The translations under genes were made by a program, and so were the position numbers. Of a DNA stretch of 64,000 nucleotides, positions 52,382 through 62,897 are shown in pieces; position 1 is the stretch's first letter, and every line of letters begins with the position of its first letter. Origin of the DNA: Rhynchopus euleeides (Eukaryota; Euglenozoa; Diplonemea; Diplonemida; Diplonemidae). Where the stretch lies: contig OY723286.1 in the NCBI GenBank assembly GCA_963210315.1, positions 1,364,001 through 1,428,000 of the forward strand, written 5' to 3'. The notes beneath the pieces are model-generated. The model made no database searches. It saw only the letters and a list, made by a program, of their open reading frames with translations, and was not told where the DNA came from.

Positions 52382-53533
52382 TAGGGGGGGTCAAATGCCA
52401 CCCTTTTACGTGGACAAACACGATTTTTCAAAAAACCGGCGCAGAGGCCCCAAAGCCCCCGTAAACCCTCCAAACCCCCCCAGATCGGTCCGGAAACCCA
52501 TCGAACCCCACTTTTCCACCATTCCGGGCACCTCAGGTGCCCGAATTGGGGTACCTAAATTTTGTGCCACCGTTTGGTACCGGACAGTGCCACTGTGTGG
52601 GAGGTTGGAAAAGAAAATGCCCCAACACACCACATCTGAGGGTTGCAATGCATGTTGCTTGCCAACCACGTCATCCGGTGGGTGTCAGGCGCTATGTAGG
52701 TGGCATTAGCCAGGTCTTCGATGAGTTCTGGCTTGTATATGTACCTCCCTGCCACCATGCACCGGGAGGCTGCCTGTAGGTACGGAACAAGTCCAGATGG
52801 TCGTGTGATTCCTGTGCAGCAGTGCTCCACAACCGGGATGTGTTGACAACGACTGTTGCAACACGAGCTGTACATTCCGGGAACACACGAAGTGCGCTGT
52901 CGTGGTACCCATTGTGCCAGAATTGGTAGTTGCTGCGGTCTACTTTGCCTGGCCCAAGAGCACTGGTACTGAACGGTGCAATATGCGTGGCGAGGTGAAT
53001 GCAACGGAAGGGCGCAAAGTCAATACAGCTCTCGGATGGCGGGTGGTGGTGCCACTGGTGTGTGACGTTCACTCGAGGATACAACGCATCACAATGAATC
53101 AGCAACCGTGGACCGAGTACAATACGCTCTCTGTGGCTGGTGTGGGGGACAAAGGCAGTGCCTGTGCCGCAGGCAGGGAGGTACATATACAAGCCAGAAC
53201 ACATCGAAGACCTGGCTCATGCCACCTACATAGCGCCTGACACCCACCGGATGACGTGGTTGGCAAGCAACATGCATTGCAACCCTCAGATGTGGTGTGT
53301 TGGGGCATTTTCTTTTCCAACCTCCCACACAGTGGCACTGTCCGGTACCAAACGGTGGCACAAAATTTAGGTGCCCCAATTCGGGCACCTGAGGTGCCCG
53401 GAATGGTGGAAAAGTGGGGTTCGATGGGTTTCCGGACCGATCTGGGGGGGTTTGGAGGGTTTACGGGGGCTTTGGGGCCTCTGCGCCGGTTTTTTGAAAA
53501 ATCGTGTTTGTCACCCCCATTTGACCCCCCCTA
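52382..53533. mobile_element. Long-TIR foldback element B, copy 2
   Basis: Inverted orientation relative to copy 1: here the GCCACCCTTTTACGTGG end is on the left and the GTCACCCCCATTTGACC end on the right. Arms and interior match copy 1 closely, apart from a shift in which primer-like interior segments are kept. TA at both ends. Its right TA is shared with the next element. Confidence 0.8.
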
Positions 53534-54360
53534 GGCATAGGGTGCGGGCGATTCGGTTATCGCCCAAATCGCAAGAATTATCGCCCTCATTATCGCCCAT
53601 TCTGTCAAGGCGATAAGTGGGCGATAATTTTTCCGTCGTATTTTTGGGGGCAACATGGCCCGGCCAGGGGCTCTCGCGACGTCAGATCACTGCTGAGGTG
53701 GTGAGTGGGTCATTGCCTCAGTGAAGACCCGGTTCCTGACCTAGATCAAGCCCTCTGCTCCAGTGTTCTCAGTGGGTGATGACTCTGTGACCAGGGTCAG
53801 AACCGCCCCAGGTCTCAGATCAGCCGTGAAGCTTCCTGTGGGCTATGCAATGAGTCATCTCAAACGTACGGAGTTCATCTCCTCCCATTCAGACCGACTA
53901 CACTAGAACCACGCATCTCCTTCAACACTAAGGTGTACCCGCTTTGGTCCTACCCGCTATGCTCACGGGTGCTCCTCGTAACGGCGAGTGAAAAGGTCCT
54001 GAGCGAGGTCAGGATCTGGGCCAACGCCCAGTTCCTCACGTGGGTTTTGACCAAGGAAATGACCCACCCACATGACGTCAGTGGTCAGAAGCTGATTTCT
54101 GATGCAGAATCCTAGGTCTTGGCCCAGTTGTTGACGAGGTCACAGGGCTGTGGGACCCAGGGTCAGTAGAGCGGTGACCCACTCACCACTAGCTGAAGAC
54201 CCCTTCAGAAAGTGTGAAAGAAAACGGGCGATACTGGGCGATAATTTGGCGATAATTGGGCGATAATGGGCGATAAGGCGATTCGATACGCGATAATCGG
54301 GGCTCGAACCCGGTTGGGCGAATATAGGGCGATAGGCGAATCGCCCGCACCCTATGCCTA
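53532..54360. mobile_element. TIR element C with TTATCGCCC repeats
   Basis: Ends TAGGCATAGGGTGCGGGCGA and its exact reverse complement (24 bp perfect). Subterminal TTATCGCCC and GGGCGATAA words are numerous. The flanks read CCCCCC and GGGGGG, so the empty site was probably CCCTAGGG; the duplication is TA or CTAG. The interior is non-coding. Confidence 0.8.
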
Positions 54361-55080
54361 GGGGGGGGGGGGGGGGCTACCCTACCCGACCCTAGGGTTG
54401 GGGCCGCCGGGGTCCCAGATTTTTTGGTAATTTCCAGGTGTGGGTAGGGGGACCTTTTCGAATTTTTTTTCGAGGGGTGCCCAGGGTTTTCGCTAATCTT
54501 CCAGGGGGGGTCAGACCCAGGAAGATTTCTACTCTTCCACCCACCCCGCCCAGTATTTCCCCCTCCAGGGAACAGCGCTCGTGCTGACCTCTGGGCGTTG
54601 GAGGGACACCAAAATTGGGGTTTGGGGTCACTTTTTCCCCCCAGCAGGCACACGGACACATGATTCAACACATCAGCATGGGCTCTCGCCTCTTTAAGAT
54701 GTGACGCCGCGATGCGCTCAGGCCTTGGCAACTGACAGGTACATGCCACAGGGGGGTCTGGGGGGCGGAGCCCCCCAGCCGCCGGAGGCCACGGTAGTGA
54801 ACATCTGTTCTTGTGCGTATCCCACGCACGGGATTGGAAGCCGTGCCAAATACCAGTCGGATTCGGTCCAGAAGTCACCGTCGGGCCGCCAAAAAGCCCC
54901 CCCAAAAAAAACAAGAAAAATCTGGCGACCAGATTTTTTTTTGTTTTTTCCCCCAGGAACTTCCTGGGATTTTTCAGATTTTTTATTTTTTTTGAAGATT
55001 TTTCACCCCAAATCTTCCAAGCGAAAACACTGGGGGTGCCCATTTTGGCGATTTGGGCCCGATTTCGAGGGTTACGGGTG
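54361..55080. other. GC-rich repeat DNA
   Basis: No gene. A 16-nt G run at its start, phrases shared with 13.6 kb, and the GC module at 54751-54810. Confidence 0.5.
54751..54810 (+). repeat. GC hairpin module, copy 4
   Basis: GACAGGTACATGCCACA then GGGGGGTCTGGGGGGCGGAG with its CCCCCC partner, GCCGCCGGAGGCCACGGTAG and TGAACATCTGTTC. Confidence 0.85.
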
Positions 55081-55450
55081 ACCCTAGACCCTACCCAACC
55101 CTAGGGTTAGGGTTGGGGTTGGGGTTAACTCCAGACCCTACCCTCACCCTAGGGTTAGGGTTGGGGTTAACTCTAGACCCTACCCTGGGGTTAGGGTTAA
55201 CCCTATACCCTACCCAACCCTAGGGTTAGGGTGAGGGTTAACCCTACACCCTACCCAACCCTGGGGTTGGGGTTGGGGTTAACCCTAGACCCTACCCTAG
55301 GGTTAGGGTCAGGGTTAACCCTATACCCTACTGACCCCTGGGTTGGGTAGGGTCGTGTTGGGTCGGGTTATGGGTACCCAACCCTCACCCTAGGGTAGGG
55401 TTGGGTCGGGTTGTGGGTACCCCCGACGTGCTGTAGGGTAGGGTAGGGTA
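55081..55450. repeat. Degenerate telomere-like array in both orientations
   Basis: Blocks of CCCTAGACCCTACC and GGGTTAGGGTTGGGGTT alternate, giving palindromic AACCCTAGGGTT junctions about every 60 bp. Units vary (TTAGGG, TTGGGG, TAGGG), so this is not a functional telomere end. It runs into the assembly gap. Confidence 0.85.
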
Positions 55451-55560
55451 GGGTACACGGTGGACTCCCACACGTCAGGGTGCACCTTTTTGGGATATCG
55501 GAATATCGGGGGTCCAGACCCCCGCTCGCGGGGGTCGGGACCCCCGCGAGTGGGGGTCTG

Positions 55561-55760
55561 NNNNNNNNNNNNNNNNNNNNNNNNNNNNNNNNNNNNNNNN
55601 NNNNNNNNNNNNNNNNNNNNNNNNNNNNNNNNNNNNNNNNNNNNNNNNNNNNNNNNNNNNNNNNNNNNNNNNNNNNNNNNNNNNNNNNNNNNNNNNNNNN
55701 NNNNNNNNNNNNNNNNNNNNNNNNNNNNNNNNNNNNNNNNNNNNNNNNNNNNNNNNNNNN
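55561..55760. other. Assembly gap (200 N)
   Basis: Exactly 200 unknown bases between telomere-like repeats and unrelated sequence. The flank before the gap contains CCCCCGCTCGCGGGGGTC and CCCCCGCGAGTGGGGG palindromes that probably stalled assembly. Confidence 1.
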
Positions 55761-57375
55761 ACAGGCTGCCAGGCGAGAGGTGTTCAGCCGCAGATGCAGT
55801 TTCAAAATTGAGTTGATTTTGGAAACTGCATGCCAGCGACGGACCCTTCGCAAAAAACAATACCACTGTCTAGAATTTTAAGAATGCACACATCCCACAC
55901 CGAACAGCACATGCCAAAATTGGCAGCGCGCTGAAGGGTTGCAAGTCGAGCGAGGATCGCACGAGCGCCTTCAGACTTGACAGTCCCGCCGTCGCTACTG
56001 GTGGTGATGAGACGGCCACTAGGGACTCGTTTATTTTAGACAGTTACCAGTCCCCCCCCCACCCACCCCACCCCCCCACAAATGAGTCGTAGGCTTTCTG
56101 TTCGATGCAACAACCGCAGGGATCCTCATTGCATTATCTTACTCAGCACGGGGAGGCTGTTGTCAGCCATTCGTTCTTTCTGTGCCGGCTGAGCGTGCGA
56201 AAAGGGGAAAAATACAATGTTTGGTATACAGTTGCCAGGGTTTGCGCACAGTTTTGACGGGGCGGATATACGGTGTGGCGGCACAGCAGGACATCTTGCC
56301 CTATTTTTTTTTGTGTTATTTCCAACCACAGGCTGGAGTGACGGCATTAACAACGAGATAAGAAACGAATCACTCATGTTCATGAGAAAGCATACCGGGC
56401 AGCACTGCCACCCGAGATTGCCTCTTTGCTACGCTAAAGGGCGGATGTATAGTTTCTGGCAAATGAGTTGAAACCTTGGAATCGATCAATGCTGTGTCTG
56501 GTGCCGGGATGCTGTTTGAAGCCCACGGGAAAACCGCCGTCATGCTATATCCAGCAAGGCGAGGTGGGTGGGTGGGGCGGGTGGGGGGGCGGACACCCTG
56601 TCACGTTTCGTTCACTGACAGAAGAAAACCAACGAGGGGTGGGGGGGGGGGGGGGGGTACTCGCAACAGGCACAACAATAGCGGAACTACAGCCCAAATG
56701 GGTTGTCCCACCTCTCTAGAAGCACACACATCACAAAGGGGGGGAGGGGCGGACACACTAAGATATTGGGCTCTCCTGCCCACCCTTGTGCACCCACAGA
56801 GAGCACCACCTGCAGTGATCTGCGTTGCTAGGCCTTCAATGGCACAAAGGGCGCCTCGTGCTGGTGTGGCACGGCCCACACGACTCGAAACGGATGCAAA
56901 ACCTGGCAACGTTTTGCAGAAGCAACTCCAGCAAGCTTTGGGGAGGGGGGGGGGGGGCTGTGTGATAATCACCGGCGGCTCTTCAACCACCGGCAGCTGC
57001 ATACACACGCGTAGCCATTTTGGATGAGCGCAGAACGAACGCGCCAGGCAGCTGCTCTTGATGCGATCTCCCACGATTCATTTGTGTTCAGAACAACCCC
57101 CTGCCCCCATCCTCACTCCCGAGATCGGCCACGATCACTAAAACCCACAGGACATGAACAGATAGGATGGTGAAAGATTCCATACAGGTAACATTTTTGG
57201 GGCACGGGGTCTTTGGAGTGCGATTTTGAATAATTTTTGAGCCGTGTCCAGACACCGCCCTGATGAATGAGTAACGATTCAAAGGGCACTTCGGCCTGGA
57301 TCGTGTTCGTCTTCTTGCCGTACTGCAGAACGCATTACACACACTGCCCTTGATGGAGTGGGGGAGGGTGAGGGG
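55761..57375. other. Gene-poor region
   Basis: No supported gene; frames are short and interrupted by C and G runs (56054-56078, 56640-56657, 56943-56956). Confidence 0.5.
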
Positions 57376-57485
57376 GGGTGGGGCAGTGTAGGTATAATAC
57401 AGGTCCCCAAAATCTGCATCCTGTTTAATACAGTTTAATACAGTTTAATACAGGTTTAATACAGTTTAAGACAGTTTAAGACAGT

Positions 57486-57905
57486 TTAATACAGGTTTTG
57501 TACACTATAGTACCCTTGTGTGCAGGTCATGGGGGCAGAGGGGGTGTCGCTTCTTTGGAGAGGGGGCCCGGCCTGGAAGTAGGGGTTCTCTACAACACGG
57601 CTGAAGATGAACCGACACCAGGCGATGTCGATCATTGCCCTCTCGCTGGCTGAGGGCAGGGGAACACCGAGCGCCATCCGCTTCGCCGGTCCTGGGCCGT
57701 CAGTCCCCGGGGCCTTCCTCTTCGGGGTGGTGGTGGGGGCGTCCGTGGCCTTCTGCTTCACGGCCTCGGGGGCCTTCTCGCAGCCCCGCAGGTGGCTCTT
57801 GAGCCGCGATGCGGACTTCCCCGAGGCGCGCAAGCCACAGTGCTTGCACTTCGTCGCCTCGGTGAACTCACCGTGGCTCCAGCAGGCAGGACGTCCCCCC
57901 GACAT
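57486..57905 (-). pseudogene. hAT transposase N-terminus with BED-type zinc finger, truncated
   Basis: From ATG at about 57905 (MSGGRPACWSH), about 139 aa. WSHGEF...CKHCGLRASGK...RLKSHLRGC is a BED-type finger with Cys, Cys, His and Cys ligands. A basic Pro/Thr linker follows, then DIAWCRFIFSRVVENPYFQ, the segment that opens the catalytic region of hAT/DUF659 transposases. The frame then turns into unrelated residues and stops, so the catalytic core is deleted. The original enzyme would cut hAT ends such as those of this element. Confidence 0.82.
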
Positions 57906-57923
57906 TTTTCCCAGGTGCAAATT

Positions 57924-57950
57924 TCTCGGGCGCGCTTCGCGCGCCCGAGA
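57924..57950. repeat. 11-bp perfect hairpin TCTCGGGCGCG
   Basis: TCTCGGGCGCG, loop CTTCG, then CGCGCCCGAGA, directly upstream of the hAT frame. It may be regulatory or part of the spacer joined to the deletion breakpoint. Confidence 0.85.
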
Positions 57951-58010
57951 CTACGCGGAGATGGCCACTCGCATACGCTCAAGGACTTGCGAGACAGGCA
58001 CACGCTACAG

Positions 58011-58070
58011 GGGGGGTCTGGGGGGCGGAGCCCCCCAGCCGCCGGAGGCCACGGTAGTGAGCATCTGTTC
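58011..58070 (+). repeat. GC hairpin module, copy 5
   Basis: Preceded by CAAGGACTTGCGAGACAGGC, then GGGGGGTCTGGGGGGCGGAG with its CCCCCC partner, and ends GCATCTGTTC. Inside hAT element F. Confidence 0.85.
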
Positions 58071-58464
58071 CTTGCACGTGTCAACGACTTGCTGCACGAA
58101 CTTGACAGACAGCTCTTAGACTCAAGGCGGCTCTGCACCGGGGCTGAACATGCTCCCCAGCCAGGAGACCCCATTCCTACTGGTCCCCAGGGAAATCTCC
58201 CCCCGCCCCCGCTAAAAGTGACCCCCCAGGGGGCCCAAACTGCGGGGGGGGGGGGGGGGTCTTTGACCCCCCCCCGACCCCCCTTAGATTAGGCCCTGTG
58301 ATGGATAATCCTCCTGTGTGGGGGTCTGTGTGGTGCCGTACCTGCAGTGACAAACGTACCTTGTACTAAACTCAAAAAGCGCCGAGTTTAATACAGTTTA
58401 ATACAGTTTAATACAAACGTGTTTAATACAGTTTAATACAGGGCCTGCCTACACTGGGGTGGGG

Positions 58465-60467
58465 GTGGGTGGATACAAGGCTAAGGGCCAATGGGGAATA
58501 CACGGGCCGGTGCACTGATCCCAGTCGCGCCGGAGAAGAAGCGGTGGGGCGGCGGTGGTGGGCGTGTTCGAGTCGTTTTAACGGCCATCATAAAAGGAGA
58601 GGGGGGATATTGGCAGGCGGGACAGCCACTCAACTCCATCCCTGCCTGTGTTCACTAAACACGCACACACCTGCGATCTCCACACAAGACGACGAGCAGT
58701 CGGCTTTCGGCAAAAAAGGCATGATGTCGGCAAATCGTGTGGGCAAATCGTACACACGAAATCCACAAATTCCAGCCACCAAAATACCCTGTTCTAGTTT
58801 TGTTGCAGATCAGCGAACACAACCTGGCCTATCTGCGAGACCCTGTGAGGTCTGGACTGTGCCAAACGGTGCCGATGTGAGGGGCACCACCCACGTATCT
58901 GCACTTGAGAGCCAAGTACTCTTGTCTTCAAACTCTGATGTTACAACTACGATTGCACTGGAAGGGAGGAGAGAGATGGGTGAAGGCGTGCGTGTGTGGT
59001 GACCACACCAACAAGAGCAGACCGTGCTCGACACAGCTACTAAAAAGATGTCGACGTGCGCTGTGTGAGGGGGGCGCGGAGGGCGCCAGCCGATCTGTTA
59101 TGCCCGAACCAGCTGCCCTACCAGAGCGCAGCTTGCCGTCAGGGCAAAATGGGGCATTTTTGTGAACTAGCGTTTCTGCTGCACAAAGCGCCGGTGACAT
59201 GAGACAGGGGCAGGGGGATACAGGGGGGGGTGGGGGGTGAGATGAGCACCGTTATTTCTTCCCCTCCGCTTGGAACATACTGCGCCATTTATAGTTCGAC
59301 AATATGCAGAACAGAAGGCTCGCACCGGAGGCACAAAAAAGAACATGGCTGCATGCAGGTCACCTGAATCTTGCCGCAATAGAAAACTGGGTCAGCCCAC
59401 ACCACCAGCGCGATATATTGAACGATTTGAACAATAGGGTAGATTCAGTACGTGCTGTGTATCACTGACACGTGAGGGTGTTGCTGCAGCGGGTTGATCG
59501 TTTCTGCCCTATCGAGTGAAAGCAGCCGGCCGGTTTTGTCTTTTTTTTGATGACGCCACTTGGCTCCTGCCACACCCAATTATGATTATTGCAGGCCAGA
59601 AAGGACGGGATAACAACAAACGCAACCCAGAAAGAACTCCCGCGCACCACCCAACACATGCAATATAAGAGAACCGAGAGAGGGAAGATGTATCGACGAC
59701 GGACCGGAGAAGGCTGGCCCTTCGAGAGATTCCACCAGAAAAGAAATGCTGCACAGGGTTCTTCGATGAGATGCAGAAGCGAGCCTCGGAAACAATTTGC
59801 CTGTGTGTCACACAAGTTGTGCCACACAGAGAGGCCCTGCCGCAACAACAAAAAATATCGACCGAACGGTCACTGTGAGTAGTGAATGTATGCAGGATAC
59901 CGAACGACTTTGCCACGGGCCCTTTTTACTGTGGAGAACGAGCCAAAAGGTGGGCGAGCAGCAACACATCCCACCGCAATCGGCAGGCATTGTCGAGGGG
60001 GGGTGGGGGGTGGGGTAAGAAGGCTAGGAAATATGTGCGTGTCGCAGGGGGTGTGTGTGAACCGTGGCCCGCCAACCCACCATGGTTCGACGACTCGCTT
60101 CCACCTCGCTTCGCATCGCTCGTTGGTAGCGAAAGTGTATTCTGGACCCAACCCACTTAATTCAAGGTTCTGACACCGCCCCCTCCCGGCTCGCCCGTGC
60201 TGTGCCCCACTCAACGCCATGCAGGAGAAGAGGAACCGACTCGGCTTGTCGTAGACACCGGACCAGACGCAGGGCGAACGTGCACCGCCATGACGCCGTT
60301 TGTCTCCGTCCCGTCCATCCAGTCAACATCGTACATGTTGGTGTGCGGATGGTAAGCCTTAATAACGCATGGCGTCCATCTGTGACAGTGTCAGGAATGT
60401 GACAATAAAAAAATGGGAAAAAAAAGTCATCGCACTGCAGCTAGGCACCACACACACACACACACAC
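58465..60467. other. Gene-poor region
   Basis: No supported gene in 2 kb; frames up to 177 codons show no domain. It ends in a CA microsatellite (60449-60468). Confidence 0.5.
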
Positions 60468-60911
60468 AAGCCCTCAAGACTCTTGGAGCGGCCTGACTAT
60501 TTAGTGTCTTTGTCGCAGCAAGGGGGCGATATATACCGATTTTTTATTGATTTCACGTGTCAGTGTTTGACTTTTTCGCAACTTCATTTCTTCCTTTTCT
60601 CCCTCTCCAACCCCACCCGTGACACCACCAGGGTTTAGCTAGCCCTGGTCCGATTATCCCCGGTTCTTCGCTGAAGAGACGCGGCCGGGGGGAGGGGTAC
60701 GAAGAGCACGCGTCGAAACCGGTGTCACGCCGTGTTGGGGAATCCTTCGGGAGTGCGATACTGAAGGGGAGGTGCTACTGCCCGTGCAGGGCGACACCGC
60801 CTTAAAACTTTGTAACCACACACAAACCCTCTATTCCCCCAGGCCTGATGAGCAATCCCCCCTTCCCCATGTTGTGATTTCCTTTCTACCTTGCACAAAA
60901 CATCCCATTTG
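60468..60911 (+). ncRNA. Structured repeat S, copy 1, with hammerhead-like core
   Basis: Starts CAAGCCCTCAAGACTCTTGG; a TATA-like CGATATATACC lies at about 60528. Predicted helices in order: ACCAGGG/CCCTGGT around TTTAGCTAG (60629-60651), then CTGAAGA (60671-60677), helix GACGCG/CGCGTC (60678-60683 with 60709-60714), then GAAAC and GGTGTC (60715-60726). CTGANGA, a helix beginning with G-C, then GAAA is the hammerhead ribozyme core. A UUCG hairpin (TCC-TTCG-GGA) follows at about 60744. Helix I beside the predicted cut site is poorly paired, so activity is uncertain. The CGGTGTC/GACACCG outer pairing at 60720 and 60793 competes with it. Could be a transcribed repeat, a retrozyme-like element or an unknown RNA gene. 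Confidence 0.55.
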
Positions 60912-61263
60912 CCCCTTTACTTCCTTCGAAAGTGTTGTGACTTCCCCCCTACCCCACCCCTCGGGAGTGCCACTCCTCTGGTGGTTAAAAGTGACCCGCC
61001 GTTGTGCCTTCGGCATCTGTTGCGTGTGCCGTCGTATTCTTCCTATGCACTAGTTATAGCTATCCGGGGGCGGTCTGCTGTCGCACCAGCGGGCTGCCCC
61101 ACCTCTGCACCCTCGGTTTTTAAGATGTTCACCACAGTGGAGAATGATCCCCTTCTCTGTGGCGATCGAGCCAAGCTGGACGAGGTTCGCCTTCGGGCGA
61201 AGGTCATGTGGGCGGACAAAAGGTGCCTGCTCCTGAGACTCATCAGCAACCTGCTTCTTCCTT
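60912..61263. other. Spacer between S copies 1 and 2
   Basis: No supported gene. It contains a TTTTTAAGATGTTCACCACAGT phrase reminiscent of the ATGTTCACTACCGTGG tail of the GC module. Confidence 0.4.
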
Positions 61264-61620
61264 CAAGCCCTCAAGACTCTTGAAGCGGCCTGACTCTTTA
61301 GTGTCTACGTCGCAGCAAGGGGGCGATATATACCACCCTTTTTATTGATTTCACGTGTCAGTGTTTGACTTTTTCGCAACTTCATTTCTTCCTTTTTCTC
61401 CCTCTCCGACCCCACCCGTGACACCACCAGGGTTTAGCTAGCCCTGGTCCGATTATCCCCGGTTCTTCGCTGAAGAGACGCGGCCGGGGGGAGGGGTACG
61501 AAGAGTACGCGTCGAAACCGGTGTCACGTCGTGTTGGGGAATCCTTCGGGAGTGCGATACTGAAGGGGAGGTGCTACTGCCCGTGCAGGGCGACACCGCC
61601 TTAAAACTTTATAACCACAC
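61264..61620 (+). ncRNA. Structured repeat S, copy 2
   Basis: Same helices and hammerhead-like core as copy 1 (CTGAAGA at 61470-61476). Differences fall mainly in loops: GAGTACGCG instead of GAGCACGCG, CACGTCG instead of CACGCCG. It ends at a CA microsatellite, lacking the last 290 bp present in copies 1 and 3, and lies at the 3' end of the PDZ/Tudor gene on the opposite strand. Confidence 0.55.
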
Positions 61621-61641
61621 ACACACACACACCCCACAACC

Positions 61642-62897
61642 CTATCCCCCTTCTGCTGTGTGGACATACTGTGTACCCTCCCACAGCACCTCCGCCTGAG
61701 AGTTGACACCCAGGTGCGGCGGCACGGGCGACTCGTTGCGCTGGGAGAAGCTGGAGTAGGCACCACTGCCGTAGTAGTCCTCCTCCACGGGGCGCAGGTA
61801 GTCGCGGCTCACCCCCTCGGAGATCTCCCCCGTGTCGAACCGCACGGTGTACGACCCGTCGCGGTTCCGGTTGCTGATCACCGCCTGATACCACCCGTCC
61901 TCATCAGGGCCGTAGAACACCTCCACCCGGTCGCCCTTCCGCAGCTCATGGCGGGGAGACGCGATGGCACTGCTGGTCGGGCTGGGCATCCCCTGCATCC
62001 GCATCGAATGCGCCGCAACACCTTCCGCCGCCTCACCGGTGTCGAAAGTCACAGCATACGTCCCGTCGTGCAGAATGGCTGTCACCTCCGAGGGGTACCA
62101 CACCCCGCCGCCGTTCAGCCCGTCTTCAGCACCGTAGTAGACGTCAACCCTGTTGCCAGGGCGGAACTTCGAAGCATACGAAGGGGGCGAGTAGCTGGAG
62201 GGGGTAGCCTCACGCGGCTGGGCAGAGGAGGGGGGTTGCGCCGTGTCCTGCTGCGCCTCGTCCTCCCCCGGGCGGTGTGCGGAGTAGGGTTTGATAGCCG
62301 AGGTGTTCTTGCTCCCGCGGTGGGCCGGGGGGATGTCGCCGGGCAGCGGCATCACCACGTTGATATCCGCGCAGGAGCACTCCTTCAGCAGGTCCCCGAT
62401 CTCCACCACCGTATACACAGGGCGGTTGTTGATGCCCACGACCAGCCACCCCCGGTGGCTCTGGATGTCCTGGTTGTGTGCGGGCAGCCCCTTCTGCGTG
62501 TCCCGGATCTCGATGACACCCTTTTTGTATTGCCGGAGGATAATACCGGCGGGGCCGCCCATCTCCTTCACAAGCCGGATGGCGGTGGCTTCGGGGATGC
62601 GTTCCTTCGGGTCCTGTGGGTGATGGCGGAGGGTACAACACGGGTGCGAGGCTTACCCCACCGCCCCCACCCCTATCCCTGTTCGGACAAATCAGGGGTC
62701 GGGGCTAATAGCCCCGCCACTGGACTCTGTTTCTCTTGGTGGATTGGCTGCTCTAGGCTTGTGGCTCCAGGCCTGCCCCACCTGCCGAGAGATCCCCCCC
62801 TCCCCCTTCCCCAATCAATGGCAGTTTGCTTGCAAGGCGACAGCAGACGTGAACATACCTTCGCTTCGAAGGTGCCGGGGGGTTTACCCGCAGGCAT
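61642..62897 (-). CDS. PDZ-like plus tandem Tudor/SH3-like protein, two exons
   Basis: Exon 1 is 62859-62897 (MPAGKPPGTFEAK). A 245-nt intron (62614-62858) starts GTATGT and ends CCCACAG. Exon 2 runs 62613 to 61642. Joining in phase 0 gives 336 aa. Residues about 10-110 look like a PDZ domain: GTFEAKDPKE, GPAGIILRQY, GWLVVGINNRPVYTVVEIGDLLKE. After a Pro/Ser linker come two similar small beta domains: FRPGNRVDVYYG...WYPSEVTAILHDGTYAVTFDTGE and LRKGDRVEVFYG...WYQAVISNRNRDGSYTVRFDTGE. They resemble Tudor/Agenet or SH3-like folds that bind methylated or charged peptides. It is the only host gene on the minus strand and the only one with a clear cis intron. A scaffolding role is likely; the partner is unknown. 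Confidence 0.82.

Larger units (their letters stand above)
57384..58456. mobile_element. hAT element F (deletion derivative), TSD GGGTGGGG
   Basis: Ends CAGTGTAGG and CCTACACTG, with an exact 8-bp duplication GGGTGGGG at 57376-57383 and 58457-58464. Both ends carry many TTTAATACAG subterminal repeats. It contains only the N-terminal part of a transposase on the minus strand plus the GC module, so it is a non-autonomous internal-deletion derivative. Confidence 0.92.

Noticed and set aside
54290..54330. tRNA-like T-arm (GGGTTCGAGCCC on the minus strand)
   Set aside because: There is no A box, anticodon arm or acceptor stem; the surroundings are element C subterminal repeats.
55368..55881. Frames crossing the N gap
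   Set aside because: They are open only because unknown bases are translated as X.
58469..59002. 177-codon frame
   Set aside because: No start context, no domain, and composition like the surrounding non-coding DNA.
60846..60853. CTGATGAG as a second hammerhead core downstream in repeat S
   Set aside because: No helix II partner and no GAAA follow within reach.
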